In this document: in pieces, positions 10,201-25,200 of the stretch
Layout: each line of letters starts with the position of its first letter
Position numbering within the stretch: position 1 is the stretch's first letter
Source: Apricaphanius iberus
Taxonomy: Eukaryota > Chordata > Actinopteri > Cyprinodontiformes > Aphaniidae
NCBI GenBank assembly: GCA_028564705.1
Contig: JAPXFQ010001664.1
Coordinates: 310,001-374,000 of the forward strand
DNA: 64,000 nt
Direction: 5' to 3'
Position numbers and translations under genes: made by a program
The notes under the pieces: model-generated
Told to the model about the DNA's origin: nothing
The model's input: only the letters and a program-made list of their open reading frames with translations
Databases searched by the model: none

Positions 10201-13200
10201 AACATAGAAATGTATGGAAGTCTGAACATGCCAAACATCAAAATCAAGTCCGGATATAATTAAATGCATAAAAATTATAAAAAAAGGTTAAAACCATTTT
10301 TGCTATGTGCCTCCTTATTTTATCTCTGGTTTATTTTTCTAAAACTTTCAAACGTACATTGGTTTACATGATTTTTGCATCGCCATTAATTTTTTGAAAA
10401 CATAAAAAAAAATAAAGCTTGTTTTTCTAAATGTTTAATATGCTCTATCCCATTTGTGTGATCATCATCATAAAATGATCTAAAAAACATATCTGGTGAT
10501 GTATAAATCGCCATCAAGTGCACCTGATTTATAAAGCTGAATAACATTCCATGTTCAACACTGGGTTGTAACAGTACACAAAAAAAAAATCATGGTTTGG
10601 TACAAATTTGGGGTTTTAAAGTCACAGTTCAGAATGTTTTGGTTGTGATTTCATCTGGAAAAACTAAATACAAATATGCATATACATTTTTTTAATATTA
10701 GAATTTTTTTTTGTTAATTCTTTCCTTTCAATTTCAGAATTAATAAGATTATATCATGTTTTGTAACTTAAAAACAGTAAAGTATAAAACTGACTGGAGA
10801 TCTGAATGCATTGTTTGAAATGGTAAAGGAAGACCTAGCCAGAGTAGAACACAATGCATCAACTTAAACAGTCAGTGGTGATGTTTGGAAATATTTAAAA
10901 TAAAACTTTGCCCATACATTTAAAATAAAACTTTTTAAAAACACTTTGGAGTGGTTTTGGTATTTTGACAGCCTAGTCTCCCAGCTGCACATATAGCAGT
11001 TCAGTGCTATGGACCTTATTGCTTTTGATGCGTTTGCATATAAAGTTCTGGTTCAGACCATCTTTCTTTTCCTACCATAGCTGCGAGTCCTTTTAGTTTG
11101 GGTGTAACTTTTGAAAGTTGTGCTGTGAAATGTAGCACTTCGCTTCGAGTTCAGCGCAAACTGTATTTGTTCAGGTAGAAAACAGCTGGATTTGCTTAGG
11201 CCATCCCAAAAAATCTTATACATTTTACACCCAGAGTAAACAGTTAGGTCTATATAAGGATTGCTTACTACAGAGAAAATATGGTTCTTTTAAAGGGGGT
11301 GATTTGTGACAAATGAAACAAATCTGTTTGAGCTTATAAAAAGTTGGAATAAAAAGGAAATCAATATGTTACAAAAATATATAAAACAATGTAAAATAAA
11401 ACTAAAATATGCAAATACTTTCACAAGCTGTCATACATGTTATACTTAAGTCATCTATTTTTTATAAGCCTTTTTTTTTTGTTTTGGCAGGTTCAGTACT
11501 CCATACAACTTTAAGTTAACCTTTAAAAAACAAACAAAAAAATACATTGCATGCACATTCCACTACCATGAGACCAGGTTAAATCAGAATCAGATCTAGT
11601 CATGTTATTCAAGTCTCACGTTGTAACCAACTAGTCATCTGTTATTAAAAAGTTTCAAATTTCATCTACAACTTTAACTAGATTAGCCAAAGAGCCATTC
11701 CACCATGCCATCCTATCGACGCTGTTAGTTTCTTAAAAACAGGAGTTATGTTATGTAAGAGGAAAATGAGTTGGAAGAAAAATAGATCAAAGCATAGGTT
11801 GGGATATTCTGTTAAGACTTGGTACCACTAATTCTCCATGCGAAGAGAAGAAGAAGGAAAAAAAAATTCTTCTTTTACGAATCTTTCAAAGGGCTTACCT
11901 AAACCGTGACCGCCGATTGAGACTGATAAAAGGAACGGTGAGAAGCAGGGGAGCAAGAAAAAAGGTGACAAACAAAAGACAGTCAGATAAGGATGTGGGG
12001 GGTGCTGGGTGGCACTAACTGTGCTCCAGACAGTTGGCTGAAGAACGGTGGTGGTGATGGTGGAGTGCATGTGTGTGTGTCTGGGCCGAGTATAGGTGAG
12101 GTGATGTGCAACTGAGGAGCACAGCGTGAGGAACATAAACCAATGCAGAGAAAAATGAGACCTGAGCAGTAAAAAAAAACCTGCTGAACATTTTATAAAA
12201 GGGAGAGCTCAGTGCACCACTGTGCAGTCACATTACTGGCTGCGTGATTCATAATTAATGGAGGACAGTCAATATGTGGCTCCACAATATTTACACTTTG
12301 ATGTACAAATCAAAGTTCTTCTTTTCTTTATGTTTCATAGGTTTGTACATTTTTTTTCCCAATGGTAAGATACTCTGTTTCTGACTAAACAGAGTGAAAC
12401 ATTTGAAAGCTGACAGTGTGTCAAAAAAAAACATTTTCAGTAACAAACAAAAACACTTTACAGTTGAGACTTTAAAAACACTGAAACCACCAGGAGCTCT
12501 GTAATAAAATAACGTGTAAATGCAGCAAGGAACAATGACTCATAGATGTCTGCATAAATGCAGAATAAAATCAGTAAAATGTGTGACAAAGCAAAAATGA
12601 TAGTTTGACCTTCAACATGGAGAGTAAACGAAAGAAGGACTGATTCTGATAGTAGAACACTGAGCTTGTAGAAATCTAAAAGCAGGAGCGGAAAGCAGCG
12701 TTGCGTCTTACCTGTGACGGTGCACTTGCTGGCGTCTCCGGTGGGGAGAGCTCTGATACGGTACGGTGAATAAGGAATCTCATCCCCTCCATATTTGATG
12801 AGGATGGTGTATCTGCCAGTCATGTCTGGTACATACGACACCAGGTAGGTCCCATCGTGGTTGTCACGGATGTTGGCCTTTTTAGGCTTCCCCTCTGGAT
12901 CCTGCAGAAAAAGGAGGACAACTTTCAAAATTATGTCCAAATGATCCGTTTCCATGTTCTTGGAAAATCAACGTTTGGATTCATTTTTAGTCAGTTCACA
13001 TTATATCCAAGACTCAACAGGTGGCTAACCAGAACTCTTAGTATGGAAGTCATTACTGAGGGCAGAAGACTTCGTAAACCATTAAGCGCTTCAGTGAGGG
13101 GTAAAAATGAAGTCAAAGGAAAAAGTTTAAGAAGCCATTTCAAAAGGAATGATTTTCTACAAAAAGTGTGTTGGTTGTTTATTCAGATTGGTACAACAGA

Positions 13201-16200
13201 AACTGAACTTCAGTGGCTGCTTGGCAGCAGATTTGGGTCATTTCCTATCCAAATCTTCTAGTATATACTTCTGGAGTCAGCCAATTCTAGTTAGTAAACC
13301 TGAGCCCAACACAGGAAAATGTAAACTGGCTGATGTAATCTGCAGCTTCCAATAGAAATTCTTAATGATCACCCATGGGAGATTTTAAGCAGAGCTAGAC
13401 ACTATGGACAAAAAAAAAAAAAGTACAAACAGAAAATAATTTAAGTCAGATAATAGTAAATAATAGTGACATCACAAACTTCTTTTTGGCTACTTGTATT
13501 TTCTATCTTCTTGAATTTGAAAACATACCTTTATCATTGTTATTGAAAATGTCTGCATGTTGATAAATCATTTAAACTATATTTAATTTAAACTTCACCA
13601 GAAGCAGAGAAAAGAAAAGCGACAGAAACCTCAGATGGGCGCAGCTCTGGTGTGTGACGGGAGCACTCACCGTGATCTGCACTGCCAGCAGTCCCTCGCC
13701 TGCATCTTTGGCATCGATGGTGAACTCAACAGGCAGAGAGGCGGGCACACCCGTGGTGTTGAGGCCGGGTCCACTGGCACGCACCTTGCTGGCATCGTGG
13801 GTAGGGAGGACCTTCACCTTGTAGGGGCTGATGGAAGCAGACATGATGTACAGTTTGAACTACAGCTAAATAACAATCCTTTAACAGGGAGACTAGGGGC
13901 TAGAAAGCAGGAGACGATATTAAGGTAAAATGCCCTGCCCAAGGGCACATCAGTATGTGACAGACAGAAGCTGAAATCGAGCCCACAATCCTCCTATTGC
14001 AAGACTTCTGGAACTTCCATTTCTGTTTTGAGATATAAAATATATATATTTGAACAAAAACACAACTAAAATATTGTCCAAAAAAGATTGAGGCAAAAGG
14101 ACAAAAAAAATATTTTACAAAAAGAGGTTTGAGAATAAAAATCCTTAAAAAATGTTTGCTGGAGAAAGCTTTCCCTATAATTCATGAGAACACAAGGAAC
14201 AAAACTGTTAAAAAACAATTTTCTTTAATGATTACCTCTACATTTAAAAAAACAAAGAAAAAAAATATCATTTTTGGCCAAAGTTGGTAGGAGCCACAGA
14301 GATAATCTGAAGAGTTCCTCCTGCCTCCAGAACCACAGACCTCTGATCTGAACGGTCAGGCCTGGTGAATCAGCCAAGTAATGGACTCTGTGGGAGAGCT
14401 GCAGAGATCCACAGCTCAGCTGGAAATATCAGCCAATCAGGTGTTGGTCAAACAAATTTCAAATAAAATACATTGAAGTGATAAAACTATAGAGAAGTCG
14501 AAGAAATACGAACACACTCAGAACGTATGGTGGGATTTAAAAAAAAACATGTTTCAACATTAAACATGGTTATTTCAAGTTTAGAGGAATAAACATTCTA
14601 CTGCAGTAAAGGTGAAAAATACAACAAAATCAAACTATTGTATGGTTAATGCATGTTTGCTGCAGGAAAAAGATGCAGTGGTTTTTACCTGCGTGGAATC
14701 TCCTCATCAGCATACAAGACATTAATAGAATAGGGTCCCTCTCTGGTAGGAACATAGTTGACTGTGTGAGTCTGGTCACCGTTATCCACCACCTCCACAG
14801 GCTCCACAACGCCTGAGCACACACAGAAAGGAGATCAACGTTAAGGGATTTCATTAGTAAAGTGTCCTCATTAATCCAAAATACACCTCACCTTTGGGTC
14901 CTTGAACGCGGACCTGCAGGGGCGCCACCCCAGCTTTGGAGGCATCCACTGTGAAGGCCTGAGGGACGTTGGCTCTGACGTTGTTGCCCAGGCCAGGACC
15001 CTGACACTTCACCTTAGTGCTGTCCACTGTGTCACTGACCGGCACGGAGAATGGGCTGCCTGCTCAAACAACACACCAAAAAAAAACACTTTTGCTAACA
15101 TAGTAAAAGCTTAGCAGAGTAGTGTTGCCTCTTTATACTCATCATGCATATATCTACTGTCCCTCCAGAAGGTGCTTTAGTTATGTGTTTATATGAGTCA
15201 CCTTTGATTGGCTGTCCTCCATAGGTGATGTTGAGGTTGTATGTGCCTGGCTCATAAGGGATGTACTCCACACTGCAGCTACCATCCTTGTTATCAGTGC
15301 AGGACATTTTGGCCTCTGATGGACCTTCCATTGCCAGACCAAGACCACCAGTTCCTGCTCCTCTGCAGAGGAAAGATGAGGTTATACAATCGTCAACGAG
15401 AGACACTTCAGCGGGCGTTCCAACTTGATGTCAAGAGCTGCGTACCGGGTTTCCACCATGAACTTGTTTGGCTTGTTGGTGATGCCGCTCTTCAGTCCAG
15501 GACCATGCACACGAACACGAGCTGGATCGCAGCCTTCAGTGACCGCCACACGGAACGGACTGTTGGGCACCGGAGAGCCGTCGTAGCAAACCTCCACACT
15601 GTGAGGGCCTGAAACACACACAGTTACAAACCTATCCAGATAGTAAACCTCTTCATGCCGTTGACCTTTGAACGTCTCAACCCACCCTCCTCATAGGGGG
15701 TGTACTCCACGGCATACGTTCCATCTCCATGGTCAGTTATCAGGGCGTCTGTTTGGCTGCCAGAAGGGTTGCTGATCAGGGTTTTGATGTGGTCTCCTCC
15801 GGTCTGTGTGAGGCCACGAGCATCCACAGTGAAGTCTGTGGTCGCCTCGCGGAAAACTCCTAAAAACACACACAACATACAGATGTAAGTCTGCTGCACA
15901 TGATGAGGATCATCAGGTTTCACTGTAAGATCTTTGTATCACAGAAACACATGGGAGGTCACCTGGTTACCAGAATGTGATTGATTGTCACCTCAACTGG
16001 CCCCAAAAAAGACAAAAATCCAACTTTTTATGGTCGGTAAACTCACCATGCTAAGTTCTACCACTGACAACACTTTCTGGTATGAAACCTTTTACTGATT
16101 AACTCAGTTCATTGTTCACTGTACAAGTTAGCTATTCTGAAAAGCCATTTTAAAAAGGAAAATGTTTGGTTCATAAGATGTCTAAGTTTAGTAAGGCTCC

Positions 16201-19200
16201 AAGGCTACAGGGGGAGACAAAGACTTATTGCTGAACATAGGGCTGGGCGATATCAGCTCAAATTAATATCAAGGTATATTGAGTATTTAACCTCGATAAC
16301 GGTAAGTGGACGATAAAAATGACCACACCCACACACCCTTTTTTTCTTTTTAAATAGAGTTCTTTTCTGTATTTAATGTCCGGTAGTAGCAAAATTTACA
16401 TAATCATCTTTAAGATATGACGTCTTCTTGCTATTGAACGGCTGCAAACAGCCTTTTATTTCAGTGTTTGATTCCCACTCCTTTCTGTATTTCTTAGAGT
16501 CCAGTTTAAACTCAGAAGTGATCACACAGACCAGATGAGGTGAGGAAGTGATGTGGGCTGAGTGAAATAGGGGATATTAGTGTGCAGTCGTTTATTTTAG
16601 ACAGAAATATTTTATACTTCATAAACAGGGGGGAACAGGCGGCACAAAAACTCAGCGGTGTTAATATCTGCTCCGCCGGAACAGGACCTGGGCGGGTGGA
16701 GCTGTTGGGTTAGAAACGGTTTGCTTCGGCAATAATTGGTTGCTGCAGTAATGAACATACATGCTCCATGTTAGAGTCTAAGTAGCCAATAACGTCATAA
16801 AAAGTCACCATTTGTCACTAGTCGCATTTTTCTGAGAAACAATCGCTAGATGAGTCTTAACTCTTGCTAAATATAGCTACACAGTAGCTGTGTTAGCAGC
16901 GCTTCCCCCTCAGTCACATTACTGTACGTAGTCATGTGACTCAAGGTAACGCTCATTTCTTAAAGGGGCAGGAGCACCACTGAAGTAAAACACGTTCTTT
17001 TTAATGCAGAATTTACCGGCACGGAAAAATGACGTTGGTAATAGTCATAAATTTCAGTATCAGTAAATTGTCGGTATTCCGCCCAGCCCTAACGGAACAT
17101 ATTAAAAACCAAGTTCCTCCATTTTTAACCGCTACCTGGCCAGGGATATACTGGCTAGATTAAATAGATGAGATAGATTGAATAGATCCATCCATACATC
17201 GTTACCTTTGCCTTCCACTCCTGGTCCAAACACATGCACTCCACTGGCATCAACTGCCGGCTCCACATTGAGGCGGGCTGGGAAGTTTGGCACATCCTGG
17301 CCCCCGTAGCGTATGGTGAGTGTGTAGGAGCCAGGGTAGAGTGGGATGTAGGTGATGGTGTAGGTTCCGTCTCCGTTGTCCTGGATGTGAACCTCCGCTT
17401 CAGTGCCACTGTCTGAGATGATCTCGATGGTGAGCTCAGCCGGACCCGCGTTGGTACAGTCCACCACAAACTCCCCAGTCTCACCAACCTTGGCACGCTC
17501 CAAGCCTGGGCCAGAGCAGCGCACCTAAAGAGAGGAGACAGTTATAGGACTGGACCAATAAGAGGAAGTACAAGAATGATGTGTCCAGAGGGCTGCCACT
17601 GACTGCTTCTAACCTTGGATGGATCTGTAGGAGGATACGCTGTAGGAGTGTAGGGCGATCCAGGGATTGGCACTCCATCGTAGGTCAGCTCCACCTGATA
17701 TGGCCCTGCCTCGCGGGGGATGAACTTCACCTGACTGGTCTCTGGGCTCAGCCCAGGCTCAACCTGGAAGAAAACGCAGAAAAATTGGACTTTAAAACAA
17801 TATTTCAATACTTTGGGACTAAAATGTCTTTAGGAAAGTAAGTTGACCTTGCAGGTCACTGGTTTTCCTGAAGGTCCAGTAACCTTGGCAGCCACTTTGC
17901 CCTGACCACCAGCGCCCTTCGATTTGATAGTCACCTCCTGGTCTTTGCCGACAGTCATCTCTACAAGGACAAAATTAATCAGTTAAAGAGAGAAAGCTCC
18001 ATTAACATGTTGAGGAGGGGATGTGTGTAAGGGATAATGCCCGACGAGGTGTCCATTATCAGAAATAATGGACGACGACGAGGTGTGAACCGTTGCTTCC
18101 GCCAAGTCTATTCATTTCTGGTAATGGACACCTTTAAGTGCATTATCCTGCTTATACCATAGTCACTGACGAAAGAAAGAAATATTTAATAAATTAATAA
18201 TACTTTAATGTATTTTAGAGTTAAAATCATTAGGGTTTTTTTTAGTAAGTCAAGCGGACTTTTTAATATGTCCCGTATTAGGCGTTGCCAAGCAACGTGG
18301 CCACAGCGAGCCAACCACAGCAGTTGATCAGTGATGGGAAAGGAAATGATGGCTTTAGCTTACATGATACAAAGTATCATTTCAGAAGGCCAGTGCACTA
18401 CTTACTGCTTGTGTGTGTCCAGAGGATGATGCAAAACTTTGCGATGAGTCAACTGTGAAATAACGTCGAGTCTTTGTTGCTATTTGAGCCAGCGCAATAA
18501 TTTAGAACTGTCATCAGGCAATTTGACGGACGCCTTTCCTAGGTGTACATTATAACTTTTTAACTTACATCCTCCAGCCAATCAGAATCGAGTATTCACC
18601 CAGACCATGGTATAGGTTGAAAATAATTATACAAAAAGGTAGCGGGTAACTTTTTTTTTTATAAAGTCCAATAACTAGTAAAAATAAATCAGCTGATAAA
18701 AGAAATGCATTATCCAAAACTACATCAGATCATAATATAGGTCAAGTGTGCAAGCAATTTGGCTCCGTAAAATGAAAAAAAGGGTGTATTATGCAAAAAA
18801 AACATCCTGATAGCATGTTATTTCCTAAAAACCATGCCTGACGTGTTGCTTTGACTCATCCACTTATTTTTGAATAATTTTTGCATCTCTGCTGCTAGGT
18901 ATTGGGGGTGCTGAAACGCCTGCTCCCACCCATGTCCTCCCCCTATCTGACGTGGCTTACTCAGCAGCCGAGCACAGTTGAGGACAAGCTGCTAGATTAT
19001 GCAACACAAACAGGTTGAACCATGAGTGCTGGGAGCGCTGTACGTACTGTCTCCTAGTCCTGTAACGTTGACCTTGCTCAGGTCCAGTGTAGGAGCCACA
19101 GCGATGTTGAACGGACTCTTGGGAATGTGATCTCCACCATAAGTCACGGCAACTCCCAAAGGACCCTGATGAAGAGAGGAGAGCGATGAACTGAGATATT

Positions 19201-22200
19201 AAATCAAAATGTACATAGTCTTTCCCAAAATATGCAGCTGCAGCCAGTTTAACTTGGCTTCCCCAACTTCCATTAGTGCAGCAGAGAATTGTGTCTGAAT
19301 ATGAAACAGCAAGAGCACTTCCACCATCTTACCTGCTGCACAGGTGTATATTTGACGGTGTGTGTGTTGTCATGGTTGTTAATGATTTCAAAGTCTTTAA
19401 TGGCCTCTCCTTTAGTCGGCCCACTGAAGTTGCAGTCCAGGTTGGCCTTTCCAGCTCCTTTAGTGTTCACAGTGAAGTGAGTGGGCTTGTTCAATTCAAC
19501 TCCTGAAGACAATCAGCAAAAAATAAATAATTTAAAACTTTAAAAATGTTCATCTGGGAAATTAATCTGAATTAACCAGCAGCTAGATTAATTTGAATGT
19601 ACTATTAAAAACATCTTTAAATAGAAGGGGAATTTAATGGAATGATTGTAACTAGATCTGAATGTGAATATACTATTAGATTATATTGGACTGAATTGGA
19701 TTAAATAAATGAACTAGACCTGCTAAATGCTTTAAGATTAGATTTAACTAAATACAATTCAAATGCCTAATTTAAATATTTTAAATAAAGTATTCACTGC
19801 AAGCAACAGGGAATCCCCTTTTTAAATTTAGTGTAGAAAATGAAGCCAATTTGATGCTTGAAGTGTAAGCGATAATTAAGGCCAACATTTTTACCTGAAT
19901 AACTAATCATGGTATGACTTGTTAGATCTAGTCTTAAACTTGATTGGCCGTTTTAAAAAGTACATTTTATGGTACCGCCATACTTGTCTAAAAGGTATAC
20001 CATCAAACTTCAGATCCTATCCTAGAACTTTTCTTCACTGGTGGCCCCACAATTAGTCCATCTTTGGTAGTTAGACCTGTTCAAACTACGGTATACTCCC
20101 CACTTTAAATCCCAGCTCACTACCTAGTCATTTAATTAAGATTGATCAGGACACTTCTACAGATATGTTACAAAACTGGTTAATTGTTTCTAACTTCACG
20201 TTGACTGATTTGAAATCTTTCTGAATATTTGCTGCCATGTTGAATTGGTATCATCAGTTGTATAATTATATTTTGGAATGGCTGGCCAGTGTTTTGTCCA
20301 GTGTTCATACCACTGCGACTGAGTCCAGGTCCCTCAGCCTTAACTTTGCTGGCATCATGAGAAGGATCCACCTTTATCCTAATCGGTGTCATGGGAATGG
20401 CCTAAACAGGAAACAGAAGCATTATCGCATACATAGAACAGCTTCTTTTCATTCCCACTACTCTGCAACATTCAGACTCACATGTTCAGCAAACAGCACC
20501 ATGATGGTGTAGCTGCCTGCTCCAGGAGGAGTGTATTTCACTGTGAATGTGTCGTTGTCATTCCTAATGATGTCAAAGTCTATATCTGCCTCTGCAGGTC
20601 CCACCACGCCAGGAGCACACTTGATTCCTATGCTGATGTCACCTGAGGGCAAAATCCAACATGAGAACATACAGTTTGCATCAAACAGACTTTAGTATTT
20701 ATCCCCCCCCACTGTCTTTACTTTGGTGCACCCTTAATGAATAACGAAATGTTTTTCTGAGAACTGGGTTCATGAGCTGTTGTCATAGCATAACATCAAT
20801 GATGCTGGTGGTCTGAAAAATGAAACCTAGGTGGGTCCAATCATGGAAGAGGATGATTGGGGGGTCGTTATAATCTCAGAGTGGGTTAGCTGGATGGATG
20901 GATAAAAATTTCATGACTAGGTACATTACTTCTCCATCTTAGAACTTTTTCCATACTCAAATATATGGAACCATCTGAAAATACTGTTTTAATGCTCCAT
21001 GGCGCCCCCAGGTGTTGCACTGTTCAATGTAGGAACATTCTTTTCCTATGGGATCAGTGTTCCAACTGCACTGAAATGAAGGGCTGATACACAATCATGT
21101 AACTGATTTATTACAAAAATCTCCAGGCTCATTGTAGTTGAAACAGCTAGTTTATTCTTCTATTAATTTTAATAAAGGGGGTTATGTTGTCCTGAACCGC
21201 CTTATGTCAAAACTACCAATATGCTGTGCAGAAGAATTGTCATAGTTACTGCAAACTGTACCGTTTGTTTTAGTCCCATTACCTTGACCAGCCTCTGCGC
21301 AGTCAACAATAAAGTACGTTGGTTCAAAGGCTTTAAGGCCAGTCTTTGCTACGCCAGGGCCAGACACCTTCACTTTGTTTGGATGGCAGCCAGCTTCAAT
21401 CTTCATCTGAAGTCAAAGACAGAAAGAAACAAAAGAATAAGAGACATCTGGGGCGCAGAAACATCCAAACCAAACTAAAATCCAGATTTGGGTGTCTACT
21501 CACCCTGAAAGGACTCTCAGGGATGTTGACTCCCCCCCAGGATACCATGACTGTGTGTTTCACTGGTTTCCGTGGGGTGTAAGTACAGGTGTATGTGCCA
21601 TTACCGTTATCTTTAACCTGGACATCCACAGAGTTTCCCTCTCCATCCTACACACCAAACATGTGTGTACAATACATATCAGGACAAGATGCCGTAACTT
21701 AATCAGTTTCATGATAAATAGGACAGCGGGATTGGTCCATAGAAGAACAAGCTTAGTTTTATTTATTTGATTAGTAAAACTTTAACTGGTAAATGTGACA
21801 GACATCTCTAGCATCCCGAATAAAGAAATCTTTGCAGTAAGAGAACATTTGAAACACTGAAACAGAAGAAAATACCTGAGCAATAATCTTCAGAGGAGCT
21901 TTTCCTCCTTGTTTGGCATCAACTGTGAACTCTGTGGGCTTTCCAACAGCCAGACCGCTGCTCTGAAGGCCAGGTCCATACGCCTTCACCTGTCAAACAA
22001 CCATCCAGCATTAACACACCCTGGGACGCGGCTCTCGATTCCAGCCCATGTCCCTGTGTGTGTCCTTACTTTGTCAGGGTAGAAGTCTTTCCCTGGTGGG
22101 TTGACGATCTCGGCCATGAAGGGTGAGTGCTGGATGTCTTCATTGTTGCAAAGCACATGGACGGCATACTCGCCCGCCTCTGTGGGCCAGTAGAGCACGT

Positions 22201-25200
22201 CACACGACCCATCGCCCTTGTCGTGACATTCGATCTTAGCTTGAGATGGACCTTCCACAGAGAAACCTGCGCAGGCAGAACACAGCAGCCCTCTTAGAGA
22301 TGCAGTCAGGAAGAACTTCATGCAAACAGAACTTCAGCAGATGTTTACTGCACCTTCATCTCCGCACTACTCACCCAGTGTACCAACGTCATCTCCAACA
22401 GCCTCCACCACAAAGTCAGCAGATTTACCAACAACACCCCCCTCCAGCCCGGGGCCCCAGGCCCTCACCTTCTGCTGGCCGGCCTCAGCGCCAATCTTAA
22501 CCTCGAGGGGACTAAAGAAGAGAAAAGCAGGGATCAAACATTGGGAAGCTCAGCTACCAGGGGTTCTTGGACCAGTGGTTCAGTGCGGGTACCTGCGGGG
22601 AATGTGCTGTCCTCCCCAGGTGATGGTGATTGTGTACGTTCCAGGAGTGGTGGGGTAATACTCAAACCCATACACACCGTCCCCAAGGTCTTTCCTTTTA
22701 CACGGCTCTTCAATTCCCTCTGTAAGTGCACCACTTGATTTAGGCCAGAACATTTCACGAAGACAATATTTAGGAAGATCTATGAGGTTTTATAGCCAGA
22801 GGAAGCTAGATGCCACAGTTTTAAACCCTTTCAGAGTAATGTTGGCTCAATTCAAGCACTGTAATCTCAGAGTTTGTGATAACAGAATCAGAAGAAATTT
22901 TTTTATATTTTTACCTGGAGGGAATATATCACTGTCCAGACTTCCTGTCTGCACACTAAGTTTTTACCTTAGTAAATATGTGAGTGGCTGCATGTGGACA
23001 GCACAGCTAAGGGATTAACAAAAAAGCCTAAAAACAACCACACTAGGCAGGAAAATACAAACCTGTTTACTAATGCAACTAAATATTTGTTTCTGTATTC
23101 ATTCCTGGTGTCGAGTTAATGCCTCAAGTTTTCTCCTAAAGTCAGAAACATGCCTGCTGGGTTTAGTGGGTTCCAGATCGCCTTTGTTTGGAGGGGTGCT
23201 GCCCTTGGGCCAGTTCTGTGACGGTGGGGTAAAGCCCGACAGGTCTGGCTAAATGGCCACACAGATTTCTCTTTCTAAATGTGAGATCCATCAAACAATC
23301 AAATAAAACAGACTTGATATTAAGACCAGTTATTAATGTGATGTCAAATGATCCAAATGCTAGATCAAAGACCAGGTTCACTATCAGAGTCTGTTAATGT
23401 TCAAAACTAGAACTGATCCTGGCGAAACGGACCAAACCACAGAGCTGAAGTGAAAGTCTGGATTTCTCCTGAAGTCATAGATGGATAATAAACTCTGCTG
23501 AGTGCACTTACTGGGGCCCTTGATGGTGACTTTCAGCTCTCCGGTGCCGGCTCCTTTAGTGTAAACCTTAAAGTCTGCGGTCTCCTTCACCCTCAGGCCC
23601 TTGGGCTGCAGACCGCGACCCTTTGCTCTGCAGAGGCTCGGGTTGCATGCTGTGAACATGCAGGAGAGAGTTAGAGGGAAATGGCCCAAGAAACATCTCA
23701 GAGCTTTTTCAATTCAACTTTATAAACACAGGAATTGTCCCCCCCATGGAAGGTGAAGTAAAATGAGGAGCAGGAGGAATGATGAGGGGTGAAACATTTT
23801 TTTAGAAAGGTCCAGCCGACCCACTACAGAGCTTCAGGAATGCTCCAGCAATTATTTTCCCTCTCCTTCAATTAAACGTTTGGTGCCTAGCATTTATCTT
23901 ATCCCACAGAGTGATGTCACAGTAAAGGAAATGAGCAAGTTTCTTCAGATTGTAAGTGGAGTATCCCTCTTATCTCCTAATTAAAGATGGAGCCTCAGTC
24001 AGAGCTGATTGGCCAACAGGAAGCAGCCCAAGACCGGGAAACACACATGATAATTTCCAGGAAGGAAATAAAACATACAAGAAATATAAGAAGTTGCTAT
24101 TTTTACTTTTTTTTATGCCATTTGTGTGCTTTTAACAATAAAGGTTTGGGTGGAAAGACTTATAGTTTCATGATAAATAATCTACAGATGGTCAAAGATG
24201 TACTAAAATGGTCATGATAAACTTTAATAATAACAAAGCTAAAGATCCTAACAACTAAAATCATTTAAAATTAATCACACGTTGAGCTAAAGCACAGATT
24301 TAACATGTTTTTAATTTAGATACTAAAGAAATACTGATAAATATGCTTTTTTATGGCTCCCAATACAGAACGTCATTAAATTTGGCTTCATCGGGACACC
24401 ATTAAATTAGTGCTGGCATCATGGCAACTATAAAAAGGTTTCAAATAAAATATTTATGCCATATTCTATTCTTACTGCAGCTATTTATTGGACACTTAAA
24501 AATAATTCTGAGACGGAATTAACCTCCAATTCATAAAGTGATAAAAATTTGAAGAATTCATTACTTTAGTAATTTATATTGAAATGGGAGGCTGTTATGG
24601 AAGAAAAAAAAAGAGACATTTCTTCCATTGATGAATCCTAACAATGAATCTTTACTTTGGAGACTCGATTCATTCTGAACTCATGGTGTAAAGTCTAAAC
24701 TGGGAAATTTTGTCATGAGCAGGGAATTCCCTAAATTAAGGAATAATTTCCAGGATAAGATAGCTCAGTCAGAAATGGTCAGTACATGATCACAAGGCAC
24801 AAGCACTCATGCATCCAATCTCTGACACACAGTGGGTACCCAAGAGAGATGCCAGGAAACAGGAAATGACAGAAGGAAGGGGCCGTTCTCAGGAGTGGAC
24901 AGATGCCAGTGGGCCTCTATCAAAGAAGAGACGGGGAGGAGAAACCAAGAGAACATCTGATATCCAGCAGAGCAGGAGAAGGAGACAGAAAAACAGTTAG
25001 GGACAAGCTGGAGAAAAAATGACTTACAGTAGGAGGTTCACATGGAAAACTGTTACAGTCAGTGTTTGAATAATAACTAATAACAGGACTCAAACTCTCA
25101 CCTTCACCCACGTCCACTGTGAAGGGACTCTTGCTGATCTGACCACCAGCGAAGGTGATGAATATGGTGTGCTGGCCCTCCTGGGTGGGTTTGTAGCTGC

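Larger units (their letters stand above)
17961..19047. other. flna intron (1087 bp) made largely of repeats
   Basis: Contains the hairpin and relic listed separately. The rest (18620-19047) includes GGGTGTATTATGCAAAAAAA, a motif resembling the end of another miniature element. No ORF. Confidence 0.5.

Noticed and set aside
17525..17613. Hidden repeat-9 exon in the intron
   Set aside because: The intron is only 89 bp and contains no filamin-like sequence in any frame.
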